From contig JANQLM010000117.1 in the NCBI GenBank assembly GCA_028280635.1, forward strand, positions 1 through 45,055: DNA of 45,055 nucleotides, given 5' to 3'. The stretch comes from Halieaceae bacterium (GTDB taxonomy: Bacteria > Pseudomonadota > Gammaproteobacteria > Pseudomonadales > Halieaceae). Position numbers and translations under genes: made by a program. The notes below the pieces were generated by a model. The model did no database searches, was not told the DNA's origin, and was given only the letters and a program-made list of their open reading frames with translations. Shown piece after piece: positions 36,707 to 44,833 of this stretch (position 1 is the first letter of the stretch; every line of letters begins with the position of its first letter).

Positions 36707-38385
36707 AGCTCTCAACACGCGCCGCCGTTCCGACATTCTCCGAGCCGAAAGGCGATAGCCAATGGAGGGCGCCTTTCTACGCTCGCCATGCCGGCCGCTA
36801 CTGCGATACGGTGCTTCGGCCGCACATCGAGCGGCTTACGGCAGAGCATTCCTACCGCGCCGCTAATACCAGGCTGCGAGAGATAGACCCCCGCTTGCGC
36901 ATCGCTGATCTGCACCTGGCCTGGGATGATTCCAAGATCGCTGACTGGTGCGAGGCGCACGCCCGAAGCCTGGCACTCTACGCGAAGAAATGGCCCGCGT
37001 TTGAGGTGGTGCAATTGGCCCGCCGGCGGCTGGCGGCCTATGGGCTGGAGCTGCCCGAGCCGCGCCAGTGGGGTCTCGGCTTTGCCGACACCTACGCACC
37101 CACCATTTCCCGCGTATCGTGCCCGCGCTGGTGGCGCAGGCAGGTTCGTGCGCTCCAGCGGCGGGCGCTAGACGAAATTGCCCGTGATCTGCGCCAAGTG
37201 TCCCGGTTTGAGCAGATTTACTGCGCCGATGACACCGTGACCCGCTACCGGGGGCAGCGGCGACGTAACCGGGTATTGCTCGAGTCGCTCGAAGCGGTGA
37301 ACCAGTACGGTGAAGGGTTCACCCTGGCAGAGCTGGCCGGCAAGTCGCTGTCCAACCCAGCCAACCGCCGCGCAGAGCTGATGACGCGCCTGAGGGGCTT
37401 TGAAGTCGTCGCCGACAACCGCGGGCACGTGGCCGAGTTCTACACCCTCACAGCGCCCAGCAAGTACCACAGGCTGCGAGGCAAGGAGGATAACCCGTCC
37501 TGGGGCGGCCACACCGTGCGTGAGACTCAAGCCTATTTCATGCGCCTATGGGTGCGGGTACGTGCGGCATGGGAGCGAGTCGGCTGCCGTCCCTACGGGT
37601 TCCGCATTGTCGAGCCTCACCATGACGGATGCCCACATTGGCATCTGCTGCTGTTCATGCCCCGCGCTGAGGTCCGAAATGCTCGCCGCATCCTTCGCAA
37701 GTACGCGCTGGCGGAAGATGGCGCCGAGCCAGGTGCAGCTAAGCACCGTCTCAAAGTCGAGCGTATCGACCAGTCAAAGGGCACCGCCGTTCACTACGTC
37801 GCCAAATACGTCGCCAAGAATATCGATGGACACGAGGTGGACCGTGATCTGTATGGCCGTGATGCCGAGTCCAGTGCGGAGCGCATTCTGGCATGGGCCA
37901 GCACCCACGGTGTACGCCAGTTCCAACAGATCGGCGGTCCCACCGTGGGCGTGTGGCGCGAGCTCCGGCGCGTCGAGAGTGATGAGGACGGCGAGTTCGG
38001 GGAGTTGGTCAAAGCCGCTGACGGGGCAGATTGGGCCGCCTATGTCGAGCTCATGGGTGGACCGCAAGGGCGCCGCTCAGATGCGCCGGTGAAGGTGGCC
38101 AGGTGGCTGGAGTATGACCCAGACACCGGCGAAGCCGTGGCGCCTTGGTCCACGCGATATGGTGACGAGTCACCCGGGCGGGTGTTCGGCTTGTTGCACC
38201 GCGGTATCCATCACCTGACTAGGCCGTATCACTGGTGCATTCAATGGGCTCGCAGTGTGGCCAGTGCGTCGGTCGATGTGTGGGACGAATACTGCGCCCT
38301 GAATTTTCACCCCGGTGCGCCACCTGGCGCACCGATTTTTGGCGGCGCGCCCCCGGCGCGCGGCCCCTTGGACTTGTGTCAATAA
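36703..38385 (+). CDS. rep: HUH rolling-circle replication initiator (phage GpA type)
   Basis: 560 residues. The histidine-hydrophobe-histidine metal site is HWHLLLF (H312, H314) and the catalytic tyrosine motif is HYVAKYVAKNID with Y365 and Y369, the paired-tyrosine layout of phage P2 gpA-like initiators. Such enzymes nick the origin, attach covalently to 5' DNA and start rolling-circle replication. The N-terminal 250 residues are the family's variable part. The last 30 residues are a Gly/Pro/Ala tail whose DNA is two strong hairpins (38313-38362). Start ATG 36703 is coupled to the preceding gene. Confidence 0.93.
   Translation: MKLSTRAAVPTFSEPKGDSQWRAPFYARHAGRYCDTVLRPHIERLTAEHSYRAANTRLREIDPRLRIADLHLAWDDSKIADWCEAHARSLALYAKKWPAFEVVQLARRRLAAYGLELPEPRQWGLGFADTYAPTISRVSCPRWWRRQVRALQRRALDEIARDLRQVSRFEQIYCADDTVTRYRGQRRRNRVLLESLEAVNQYGEGFTLAELAGKSLSNPANRRAELMTRLRGFEVVADNRGHVAEFYTLTAPSKYHRLRGKEDNPSWGGHTVRETQAYFMRLWVRVRAAWERVGCRPYGFRIVEPHHDGCPHWHLLLFMPRAEVRNARRILRKYALAEDGAEPGAAKHRLKVERIDQSKGTAVHYVAKYVAKNIDGHEVDRDLYGRDAESSAERILAWASTHGVRQFQQIGGPTVGVWRELRRVESDEDGEFGELVKAADGADWAAYVELMGGPQGRRSDAPVKVARWLEYDPDTGEAVAPWSTRYGDESPGRVFGLLHRGIHHLTRPYHWCIQWARSVASASVDVWDEYCALNFHPGAPPGAPIFGGAPPARGPLDLCQ
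38313..38362 (+). promoter_or_regulatory. Terminator-like and GC hairpins inside the rep 3' end
   Basis: CGGTGCGCC-ACCT-GGCGCACCG (38313-38334) is a perfect 9-bp stem followed by ATTTTT, and GCGCGC/GCGCGC form a second hairpin at about 38345-38360. Both lie within rep codons, before the stop at 38385. They could be a terminator, or origin structures for second-strand synthesis or nicking. Confidence 0.6.
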
Positions 38386-38439
38386 CTGTACGGAGCGTGT
38401 TGTGCACAAGCATTTCTGACCAACATGGAGGAAGAAAAT

Positions 38440-39057
38440 ATGGATACCATCACCGGTGTTCAATCAAGTGAGGCGAGGCGCATTCTTGGGTTGTCGCAGG
38501 CGGCAGTCGCTCGGGAGACGGGCGTTAACCGGGCATACATTTCTCAGTTTGAAAGCGGCAAGATGGTCCTCAAGGATGCCCCCGTGCAGGCGCTGGCGGC
38601 CTTCTACGTGAGTGCCGGGTGGATGCCCGAGGACTCAGACGCGGAGCCGCAGCGTGACGCCACTGGTTTGGTGGCCTCGCCGCATCGGGTTGTCGATGGC
38701 TACGTGGTTGCGCCCTCAGACGTCCCATACGCCGAGGAGGCTCTGTTCGGCGTTCTGCACCGTTGTAGCGAGCAGATCGAAAGCGAGCTGGACCGGGTCT
38801 TGCCCCGCGACTTTTTCGGTGGCTTAGACGAGGACAGGGCTTTGCAAGCGGCTGCACCGGCCCTGGCGCTGGCCTTCGTGCGAGATCGCATCATCGGGAT
38901 TCTGCACGGCACTTGGATGCCCGAACCATCGGGTGCCGACATGGAAGACCTCGATTCCATCGAGACGGTTGGTGATTTCATTAATGCGCTTCTGGCCAGC
39001 AAGGTTCCAGACTGGCCCGGTGTGGTTGAGGACCCGGACTACGAAGCAGCCGGCTGA
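38440..39057 (+). CDS. XRE-family regulator of the element
   Basis: Start at ATG 38440, where GGAGG lies 8 nt upstream; the ATG at 38425 overlaps that site. 205 residues. The N-terminal helix-turn-helix is RRILGLSQAAVARETGVNRAYISQFESGK (split across residues about 10-40), a Cro/CI-like domain. The C-terminal 130 residues are acidic and unfamiliar. Lies 54 nt after rep, so it may control rep copy number. Confidence 0.85.
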   Translation: MDTITGVQSSEARRILGLSQAAVARETGVNRAYISQFESGKMVLKDAPVQALAAFYVSAGWMPEDSDAEPQRDATGLVASPHRVVDGYVVAPSDVPYAEEALFGVLHRCSEQIESELDRVLPRDFFGGLDEDRALQAAAPALALAFVRDRIIGILHGTWMPEPSGADMEDLDSIETVGDFINALLASKVPDWPGVVEDPDYEAAG

Positions 39058-39093
39058 CGGCTGGGTATCGCGATTAGAGGCGATGCCACTACG

Positions 39094-39120
39094 AGGGTGC
39101 GCTGGCAGCCAGCGCACCCT
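39094..39120. terminator. Inverted repeat between convergent element genes
   Basis: AGGGTGCGCTGG (39094-39105), loop CAG, CCAGCGCACCCT (39109-39120): a perfect 12-bp stem. It sits between the XRE gene and the stop of the leftward regulator (its last bases overlap that stop). No T-run, but position suggests a bidirectional terminator. Confidence 0.6.
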
Positions 39121-40117
39121 ACTTCTCTTGGTCGTCGCTGCTGTCGATGAGCCGCAGCTCAACACGATCGGGATCACCAGGATTGTCTGGGAGCGTCGTA
39201 ATGGTCGTATGCTTCCTGAGTTCGTCCAGGTACAGCTCGAGTTGAAAAAGCGTTGGCACCAAGGCCGCGGCGACGGGCGCAGCTCCTTCATCGCTCGCCC
39301 GCGCTATTTGCTCAATTCCTTGAAGACCTTCCAAGGTAAGCTCAAGGTGCCTGTGGATCGCATTTAGGTTCATGCATCTAACCCTCTGATTGTCGCTGTT
39401 CGTCGCGCCCTTGTATTCGCGTGCGCGCCCGGGCTTTCCGGCTTCAATGTCGCTCTCCAGCTCGGCGATTCGGGCTTTCGCATCTTCCAACTCTCGGTGG
39501 AGCCGAGTCACCTGCGCATGATGTAGGTTTCTCTCCCATGACATGTTCAGTATGTCTGTTTCGCTAACCTCCCCTGCGGAGTGTATCTCTAGGTTGCCGC
39601 GAGCGTTGATGAAGCAGTACTGCCACGTAGACGGGAGAACACGCCCCCGCACGTGCAGGTCCGTCAATGCACCGACGGCATAGGGCGCAGAACCCGCGCT
39701 GAGGTACCTATTGGCCGTCCGCGGCGTAACATGCGCATGCCTCACGATTTCCGCCGCAGTCGGCTTGTGGGTCGTTTCAAGCATCCAGCGCTCACGCTTA
39801 ACGCCTTCTGGTTCGGCCGGGGCGGACGCTGGGCGCCCGCTGGATGATCGGCGAAAACGCCAGGTCAGATCGTATCGGATAGCGCGAAGTGACATGCCGG
39901 ACTGCCTCATGTAGCGCACGTCGCTGAGCAGATTCAGGTGCCGCGGGTAAAACCGTTTGCGCTGCTGCCGCCCGAACGCTTTGGGCCTGATCATAGGGAG
40001 GTGCTGAAGCCAGAGATCGAGGGTGGAGCGCGAAATACTCAGTTGCTCGACCACCTCACAAGCCCACAGGAACCCGCGCTTTGGTACAACGAATTCCGTG
40101 CGAGTACCGCTAGTCAT
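39119..40117 (-). CDS. Phage-type regulator, HTH plus DUF3653-like segment
   Basis: 332 residues, the only leftward gene of the element. Residues about 20-85 resemble a MerR-like winged helix (SRSTLDLWLQHLPMIRPKAF, YMRQSGMSLRAIRYDL); a second HTH, KPTAAEIVRHAHVTPRTANRYL, follows around 118-140. LPSTWQYCFINARGNLEIHS recalls the DUF3653 phage-regulator segment. A coiled coil (about 205-230) and a helical C-terminus complete it. It starts about 100 bp inside attR, across the right arm-site repeats, so it may bind there. Confidence 0.7.
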   Translation of the reverse strand: MTSGTRTEFVVPKRGFLWACEVVEQLSISRSTLDLWLQHLPMIRPKAFGRQQRKRFYPRHLNLLSDVRYMRQSGMSLRAIRYDLTWRFRRSSSGRPASAPAEPEGVKRERWMLETTHKPTAAEIVRHAHVTPRTANRYLSAGSAPYAVGALTDLHVRGRVLPSTWQYCFINARGNLEIHSAGEVSETDILNMSWERNLHHAQVTRLHRELEDAKARIAELESDIEAGKPGRAREYKGATNSDNQRVRCMNLNAIHRHLELTLEGLQGIEQIARASDEGAAPVAAALVPTLFQLELYLDELRKHTTITTLPDNPGDPDRVELRLIDSSDDQEK

Positions 40118-40145
40118 GGAGGCAGCCCGCGGTGCCGGCCGGGGT

Positions 40146-40165
40146 GTCTACTATGCGTCTACTAC
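40146..40165. repeat. Right-end GTCTACTAY pair (integrase arm sites?)
   Basis: GTCTACTAT (40146-40154) and GTCTACTAC (40157-40165), 11 bp apart, the same pair and order as at 33169-33188. They lie 56-75 bp inside attR. Confidence 0.6.
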
Positions 40166-40220
40166 AACTAGGAGGGAGCCTCGATTCGATCGCTCTATGA
40201 GCGTAACTATTTGATTTTAT

Positions 40221-40275
40221 TGGTGCCGAGGGCGGGACTTGAACCCGCACGGCCCAAAGGCCGGGAGATTTTAAG
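40221..40275. repeat. attR: 55-bp repeat within tRNA-Leu(UAA)
   Basis: Identical to 32983-33037. The repeat begins at the encoded CCA and ends in the anticodon loop, the usual crossover zone for tyrosine integrases at tRNA genes. The element-supplied copy restores a complete tRNA. Confidence 0.95.
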
Positions 40276-40307
40276 TCTCCTGTGTCTACCAATTTCACCA
40301 CCCCGGC
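40221..40307 (-). tRNA. tRNA-Leu (anticodon UAA), element target
   Basis: 87 nt on the minus strand, GCCGGGG...CCTCGGC-A-CCA, anticodon loop CTTAAAA in stem GGAGA/TCTCC, long variable arm. The gene is intact despite integration at its 3' part. Confidence 0.97.
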
Positions 40308-40317
40308 AGGGGGCGGC

Positions 40318-40346
40318 ATCATATCACGCAGGATGACTCACTGTAC
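40318..40346 (-). promoter_or_regulatory. Possible promoter of tRNA-Leu(UAA)
   Basis: Minus strand TATGAT (40323-40318) followed by a GC-rich discriminator, 11 nt before the tRNA; the -35 (GTACAG at 40346-40341, 17-nt spacing) is weak. It overlaps the stop codon of the upstream gene. Confidence 0.4.
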
Positions 40347-40746
40347 GCTCGTGATCTCCGCCAAAGGGCTGCAGGCGGGATACCAGCCAGCGCCCGAAGC
40401 GATGGATCAGCGGTGAGAGCAGTACGGCGGCGGTCAGTGACAGCGCCAGGTTGAGGAAAGGGTCGCCGACAGCGAAGGCTTCACGATGTGCGATCAGGTG
40501 TTCGCGCACCTCGGGAACATAGTTGCAGTTCACCGCCGCAGCTTCCGCCTCTACGATGTGCTGGAAGCAGTTGGTGTAGGCGGCAACATAGGCCTTGTAA
40601 TGGACAGTGCCGCGATCAGCCTGTACAAAGGCCACCACATAGCCGAACACGGCAATCATGGCCATGGCCATGACGCTGCGGCGGAAGAAGCCGCCGCGCT
40701 CGTTCTGCGCATGCTGCTCCGGTGATATGCGACCGTCTGTGTTCAT
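40324..40746 (-). CDS. Small membrane protein, unknown
   Basis: 140 residues. Two membrane segments are visible (about 25-43, SVMAMAMIAVFGYVVAFV; about 97-115, LNLALSLTAAVLLSPLIHR) around a soluble loop with two cysteines (C59 and C74). Stops 16 nt before tRNA-Leu(UAA). Family not recognised. Confidence 0.65.
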   Translation of the reverse strand: MNTDGRISPEQHAQNERGGFFRRSVMAMAMIAVFGYVVAFVQADRGTVHYKAYVAAYTNCFQHIVEAEAAAVNCNYVPEVREHLIAHREAFAVGDPFLNLALSLTAAVLLSPLIHRFGRWLVSRLQPFGGDHERTVSHPA

Positions 40747-40819
40747 TACCTACCTCTATGTTGACGGGAATAATTTTACTGCCCAGCGCAAAATAAGTGT
40801 CATGATTTCCCTCAAGCTT

Positions 40820-40833
40820 GTGAACCGGTTCAC
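40820..40833. promoter_or_regulatory. 14-bp palindrome upstream of the sodium symporter
   Basis: GTGAACCGGTTCAC is a perfect palindrome with a central CCGG, the shape of LacI-family operators. It lies 46 nt before the transporter ATG, in the likely promoter region (TACACT at 40845-40850 could be the -10). No LacI-type regulator is in the window. Confidence 0.45.
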
Positions 40834-40878
40834 CAAAATACTGTTACACTCCGCAAAAAACCCTTAAGGAACAATAAC

Positions 40879-42231
40879 ATGGCATCACCAAGGGGTGAGT
40901 TTAGCTCCCGCTTCGGCTTTGTAATGGCCGCCGCGGGCAGCGCGGTGGGACTGGGCAATATCTGGGGATTTCCCACCCAGGCAGCCAGCAACGGCGGTGC
41001 TGCCTTCCTGCTGGTCTACCTGCTGCTGGCTTTCCTGCTGGCCTACCCTGCCCTGATGGCGGAACTCATCATTGGCAGACACGCCCACGCCAACGCAGTG
41101 ACCGCGCTGCGCTTCATTTCCAGGGGCCCGAAGACAGCGAGCATCGGCACCCTGACCGGCCTGTCGGGCATCTTTACCGTATCCATGATCCTGAGCTTCT
41201 ACGGCATCGTCGCCGGCTGGATGATCGCCCATTTCTGCTCGGCCCTGGCCAGCATTGCGGGCATGGACCGGACCGCGAACTGGCTGGTGGACTTCAGTTT
41301 CGTTCGCAACGTCGGCTTCATGGGGCTGTTCATGTTCCTGACTGCCGCTATCATCGCCGAAGGCGTGCATGACGGCATCGAGCGTTGGTCCAGCCGGCTT
41401 ATGCCGATTCTCATCGTTACCCTGTTCCTGTTGGTGGGCTATGTGATGACGCTGGAAGGCGCCATGGCAGGCCTCAGGGTTTACCTGCTGCCTGACTTCG
41501 GTGCCGCGGTGAAGCCGCAACTGATCGTCAGTGCTCTTGGCGCCGCGTTCTTCAGCCTGTCGCTGGGGGCCGGCACCATGCTGATCTACGGCTCCTACAT
41601 ACCCGACAAGGGCAAGCTTCCGGCGCTGGGCGGCTGGGTGACCGGTGTGGACATTATGATCGCGGTAACCGCCGGCTTCGTGGTGATACCCGCGATGTAC
41701 GTGGCCCTGCACAACGGCGTGGAAATCTTCGCCGCGGACGGGTCACTGATCTCCGGAGATACCCTGATCTTCACCGTGCTGCCTGCGCTGTTCGACACCA
41801 TGGGCACCACCGGGGTGGTTGTCAGCCTGCTGTTTTTTGCCCTCATGACCATCGCGGCGCTGACCTCCTCAATCTCCATGCTCGAAGTGCCCGTGTCCTA
41901 TGCCATCGAGAACCATAGTTTCAGCAGGCGCCGCGCCGTATATTCAATCGGATTCTCGATAGCACTCATAAGTACTTTGATTTTATTGAATTTTGAGGCG
42001 CTGTTTGGGCTGGTTATCGCCGCCACTACACGCTACGCACAACCCCTGCTGGGCCTGATGTACTGCCTGTTCTGTGGCTGGGTATGGCACCGCAACGGCA
42101 TCCTCGAAGAGCTGCGCAAGGGACAGCCCGATATCGACAAGGGCCTGTTCTGGGCAATATGGCCCTGGTATATCCGCTTTGTGGTGCCGGCCATTATCCT
42201 GCTCATCTTCGCCAATTCACTTCTAAACTAG
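40879..42231 (+). CDS. Sodium-dependent NSS/SNF-family transporter
   Basis: 450 residues, about twelve membrane segments. Opens with the NSS hallmark FGFVMAAAGSAVGLGNIWGFP (residues about 13-33 of TM1), which holds the sodium and substrate sites, then NGGAAFLLVYLLL (TM2). Bacterial members import amino acids or osmolytes with sodium. AAGGA lies 9 nt before the ATG. Substrate cannot be told from sequence. Confidence 0.93.
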   Translation: MASPRGEFSSRFGFVMAAAGSAVGLGNIWGFPTQAASNGGAAFLLVYLLLAFLLAYPALMAELIIGRHAHANAVTALRFISRGPKTASIGTLTGLSGIFTVSMILSFYGIVAGWMIAHFCSALASIAGMDRTANWLVDFSFVRNVGFMGLFMFLTAAIIAEGVHDGIERWSSRLMPILIVTLFLLVGYVMTLEGAMAGLRVYLLPDFGAAVKPQLIVSALGAAFFSLSLGAGTMLIYGSYIPDKGKLPALGGWVTGVDIMIAVTAGFVVIPAMYVALHNGVEIFAADGSLISGDTLIFTVLPALFDTMGTTGVVVSLLFFALMTIAALTSSISMLEVPVSYAIENHSFSRRRAVYSIGFSIALISTLILLNFEALFGLVIAATTRYAQPLLGLMYCLFCGWVWHRNGILEELRKGQPDIDKGLFWAIWPWYIRFVVPAIILLIFANSLLN

Positions 42232-42315
42232 CAATGCGCCGACGGTGCCGAGGGGGAACCTTGCGCCGTCCCTACGGCCCAAACCCAGGGGTACCCAAGG
42301 ATTCAAGGACTTGCC

Positions 42316-43335
42316 ATGACGCCTTACAACCGCCGACGCTTTCTCCAGCAATCCAGCCTGGTCACGCTGCTGGCTGCGCTACCCGCACCGATACTGGCCC
42401 GTATTGTCAGCGCCACCCCACCCGTCAGTCCCTTTGATGAATCCGCTACCGCCGAACAGGTCACCGAGGGTCTGGACCTGAGTGGGTTTACCTACGCGAT
42501 AACGGGCTGCAACTCCGGTCTCGGCTTCGAAACCATGCGGGTGCTCGCCCTGCGCGGCGCTCATGTTATAGGTATTGCCCGCAGCCTCGAAAAAGCCGAG
42601 CTTGCCTGCGCCGCTGTCGATGGCAACACCACGCCGGAATTCATGGATCTCGGCGACTACCCGTCGGTCGCTGCCTGCGGCGAGCGAATCCGCGCCATGA
42701 ATCGCCCGCTGGATGGACTCGTATGCAACGCCGGCATTGTCGCGGTGCCCGAGCTGGAGGTCATCAATGGCGTCGAGAAGCACTTCAGCGTCAACCACCT
42801 GGGCCACTTCATCCTGGTGAACCAGTTGCTGGACCACGTCATTGCCGCCGAACAGGGGCGCTTTGTGTTTGTCAGCAGCCGGGCCCACCGCCGGGCGCCT
42901 GAGAGCGGCATCCTGCTGGACGACCTGGCCTGGCAGCGGCATGAGTACGACCCACAGGTGGCCTACGGCCATTCCAAGCTGGCCAATGCGCTGTGCTCCC
43001 GGGCCCTGGCGGACAGACTGTCCGGTACGATGGCCACCTCCAACAGCCTGCACCCCGGGGTGATTGTGACCAATGCCATTCGCAACATGCCCGACTGGCA
43101 GCAAACCGCCGCTCGCTGGCTCGGCTGGATGTTCACCAAAACAGTGGAGGAAGGCGCCGCCACACAAACCTTCCTCACCACCCATCCCTCCCTGGCGGGC
43201 GTACGCGGTTACTATTTTGACAACTGCAATGTCGGTGAAGGTACGCCATATCTGACGGATGACGCGCTGGCTGCCCGGCTCTGGGACGTGTCCGCGGAGT
43301 TGACGGCCGACTACCTGCCCGCCCCCATGGTCTGA
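42316..43335 (+). CDS. Tat-signal short-chain dehydrogenase
   Basis: 339 residues of the retinol-dehydrogenase-like SDR group. The N-terminus NRRRFLQQSSLVTLLAAL is a twin-arginine signal with the hydrophobic stretch ending near ALA/ILAR, so export of the folded, cofactor-loaded enzyme is expected. Then TGCNSGLG (cofactor), CNAG, and the catalytic SSRA...YGHSK (Ser, Tyr, Lys). Substrate unknown. AAGGA precedes the ATG. Confidence 0.85.
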   Translation: MTPYNRRRFLQQSSLVTLLAALPAPILARIVSATPPVSPFDESATAEQVTEGLDLSGFTYAITGCNSGLGFETMRVLALRGAHVIGIARSLEKAELACAAVDGNTTPEFMDLGDYPSVAACGERIRAMNRPLDGLVCNAGIVAVPELEVINGVEKHFSVNHLGHFILVNQLLDHVIAAEQGRFVFVSSRAHRRAPESGILLDDLAWQRHEYDPQVAYGHSKLANALCSRALADRLSGTMATSNSLHPGVIVTNAIRNMPDWQQTAARWLGWMFTKTVEEGAATQTFLTTHPSLAGVRGYYFDNCNVGEGTPYLTDDALAARLWDVSAELTADYLPAPMV

Positions 43336-43451
43336 GCACCGTATGGCATTCCGCCTCACCGGAGTGGTTTAATGCATGGCGCGCAGGGATCGCAGCACAC
43401 CAAGACCCGCTCGCAGGCGGGCGCCGCTGAGCCATCCATCCGAGGGACCTA

Positions 43452-44369
43452 ATGGAATCAACGCTGAAAATCTGCAACCAGTTTGGGCACCAGAGTCCGG
43501 CGCTGATGTGCGAGCAGTACGGCATCACCCGTCACGACCTGGCGCGGATTCAGGCTTTTGCTGCGGTAGTGGAACCGCAGATGCAGGACATGGTGGACAG
43601 CTGGTATGCGTGGTTGGGTACCCAGCCCGAGTTTGAGCGGTACTTCTCCGAAGCGGACACCCTGAGCCGGGTCCAGAGCTTGCAGCACGGCTACTGGCAG
43701 CTATTCATGAGCGGCACGGTGGACGAGGCCTATGTAGCGCGCCGCCGCCGGGTAGGTGAAGCCCATGCGCGTATCGGCCTGCCCCTGAACACCTACTTTG
43801 CCGGCATGAACCGATTCCTGGAGTGCTTCCTGGCCATCGCCCGGGAATCGGAGATGGATGGTGAGGAGCTGCTGGCTACCCAGCACGCCATCGCCAAGCT
43901 GTTGCATCTGGACACTGCCATCGTGGTGGACACCTATAACGCGATGGTCGAAGAAGCGCTGACGGCCCATTCGCAGTCCATGCTGGAGATGTCGACGCCG
44001 GTAACCGCTATCTGGGACGGCATTTTGCTGCTGCCCATCGTCGGGCTGATCGATTCCAAGCGCGCCCGCGACATCATGAACGCCGGCCTGGAGAAAATCG
44101 CCCAGACCCAGGCCCGGGTGTTTATTCTCGATGTCAGCGGTGTCGGTGTCGTGGATACTGCGGTTGCCAACCACCTGATCAAGATCTCCCGCGCCACCCG
44201 GTTGATGGGCTGTAGATCCATTATTTCGGGCGTGTCCCCCGCCATGGCCCAGACTATCGTGGAACTCGGCATCGAGGCTGACGATGTGCAAACCACCGCC
44301 ACCATGAAGACTGCCCTCGCCACCGCTTTCGACGTGCTGGATGTAACCATCTGCGGTGCCCCACGGTGA
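43452..44369 (+). CDS. rsbR: RsbR: globin-coupled stressosome sensor
   Basis: 305 residues. The N-terminal half (about 10-165) is a sensor globin: the proximal haem histidine is H105 in GEAHARIGLPLNTYFAGMNRF (positions 102-122), the globin-coupled-sensor signature, so oxygen or another gas ligand is the likely cue. The C-terminal STAS domain (about 180-300) aligns with Bacillus RsbRA: the T205 equivalent is kept (VVDT, T236), while the T171 equivalent is serine (LIDS, S202). First gene of rsbR-rsbS-rsbT; GAGGGACC precedes the ATG. Confidence 0.92.
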   Translation: MESTLKICNQFGHQSPALMCEQYGITRHDLARIQAFAAVVEPQMQDMVDSWYAWLGTQPEFERYFSEADTLSRVQSLQHGYWQLFMSGTVDEAYVARRRRVGEAHARIGLPLNTYFAGMNRFLECFLAIARESEMDGEELLATQHAIAKLLHLDTAIVVDTYNAMVEEALTAHSQSMLEMSTPVTAIWDGILLLPIVGLIDSKRARDIMNAGLEKIAQTQARVFILDVSGVGVVDTAVANHLIKISRATRLMGCRSIISGVSPAMAQTIVELGIEADDVQTTATMKTALATAFDVLDVTICGAPR

Positions 44370-44833
44370 GCACCGCGGTGGACATGGCTCGCGTCCCCAT
44401 GCAGCTGTCACGGGGCTGCATTGTCGTCTCCATACAGGTGGACCTCAGCGACGCGGTGTTGGCCCGGTTTCGCACCGACCTGCTGGATCTGCTGCAGCGC
44501 TCCGGCGCCTCCGCAGTGATCCTTGACCTTTCCGGCATTGCCATCCTCGACCTGGAAGAGTTTCAGGCCCTCAGGGACACCATGTCGATGGCAGCGCTTA
44601 TGGGCGCGCGGACAATATTTTCGGGCTTTCAGGCTGGCGTGGTGTCCGCCCTGGTGGAGCTCGAAGCGCGCACCGACGACATCGACGCCGCTCTCAACCT
44701 CGACATGGCCTTCGAAATGCTGGCGGAGCCGGAACCAATGGCAGCGGCTGAAGACGAGGACGCAGAGGACGTCTCGGCCAGCGAAGAACAGCACGCAGAC
44801 GCGCCCCCGCTGGAGCCGCCACGTGGAGACTGA
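44366..44833 (+). CDS. rsbS: RsbS-like STAS scaffold lacking the phospho-serine
   Basis: 155 residues from GTG 44366 (GTGA overlap with rsbR); an ATG at 44384 is an alternative. A single STAS domain (about 10-115) aligns end to end with Bacillus RsbS, for example MGARTIFSGFQAGVVSALVEL. Where RsbS has the phosphorylated Ser59 in IDS, this protein has ILDLEEF with L63. The last 35-40 residues form an acidic, proline-containing tail not present in Bacillus RsbS. In stressosomes RsbS holds RsbT until phosphorylated, so regulation must differ here or use another residue. Confidence 0.88.
   Translation: MSTAVDMARVPMQLSRGCIVVSIQVDLSDAVLARFRTDLLDLLQRSGASAVILDLSGIAILDLEEFQALRDTMSMAALMGARTIFSGFQAGVVSALVELEARTDDIDAALNLDMAFEMLAEPEPMAAAEDEDAEDVSASEEQHADAPPLEPPRGD

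Larger units (their letters stand above)
33038..40275. mobile_element. Integrated 7.2-kb element with integrase and rolling-circle replicase
   Basis: Bounded by the 55-bp direct repeat at tRNA-Leu(UAA). Contents left to right: unknown (33206), tyrosine integrase, unknown coupled to it, AlpA-like regulator, unknown, HUH replication initiator, XRE regulator, all rightward; then a leftward phage-type regulator. No capsid, tail, terminase, relaxase or secretion genes. The left 800 bp are visibly less GC-rich than the host. The intact ends, arm-type repeats and open reading frames suggest it can still move. Best described as an integrated rolling-circle plasmid or minimal phage satellite; which one is open. 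Confidence 0.9.

Noticed and set aside
33038-40275. Prophage
   Set aside because: No structural, portal, terminase or lysis genes; only integration, replication and regulation functions.
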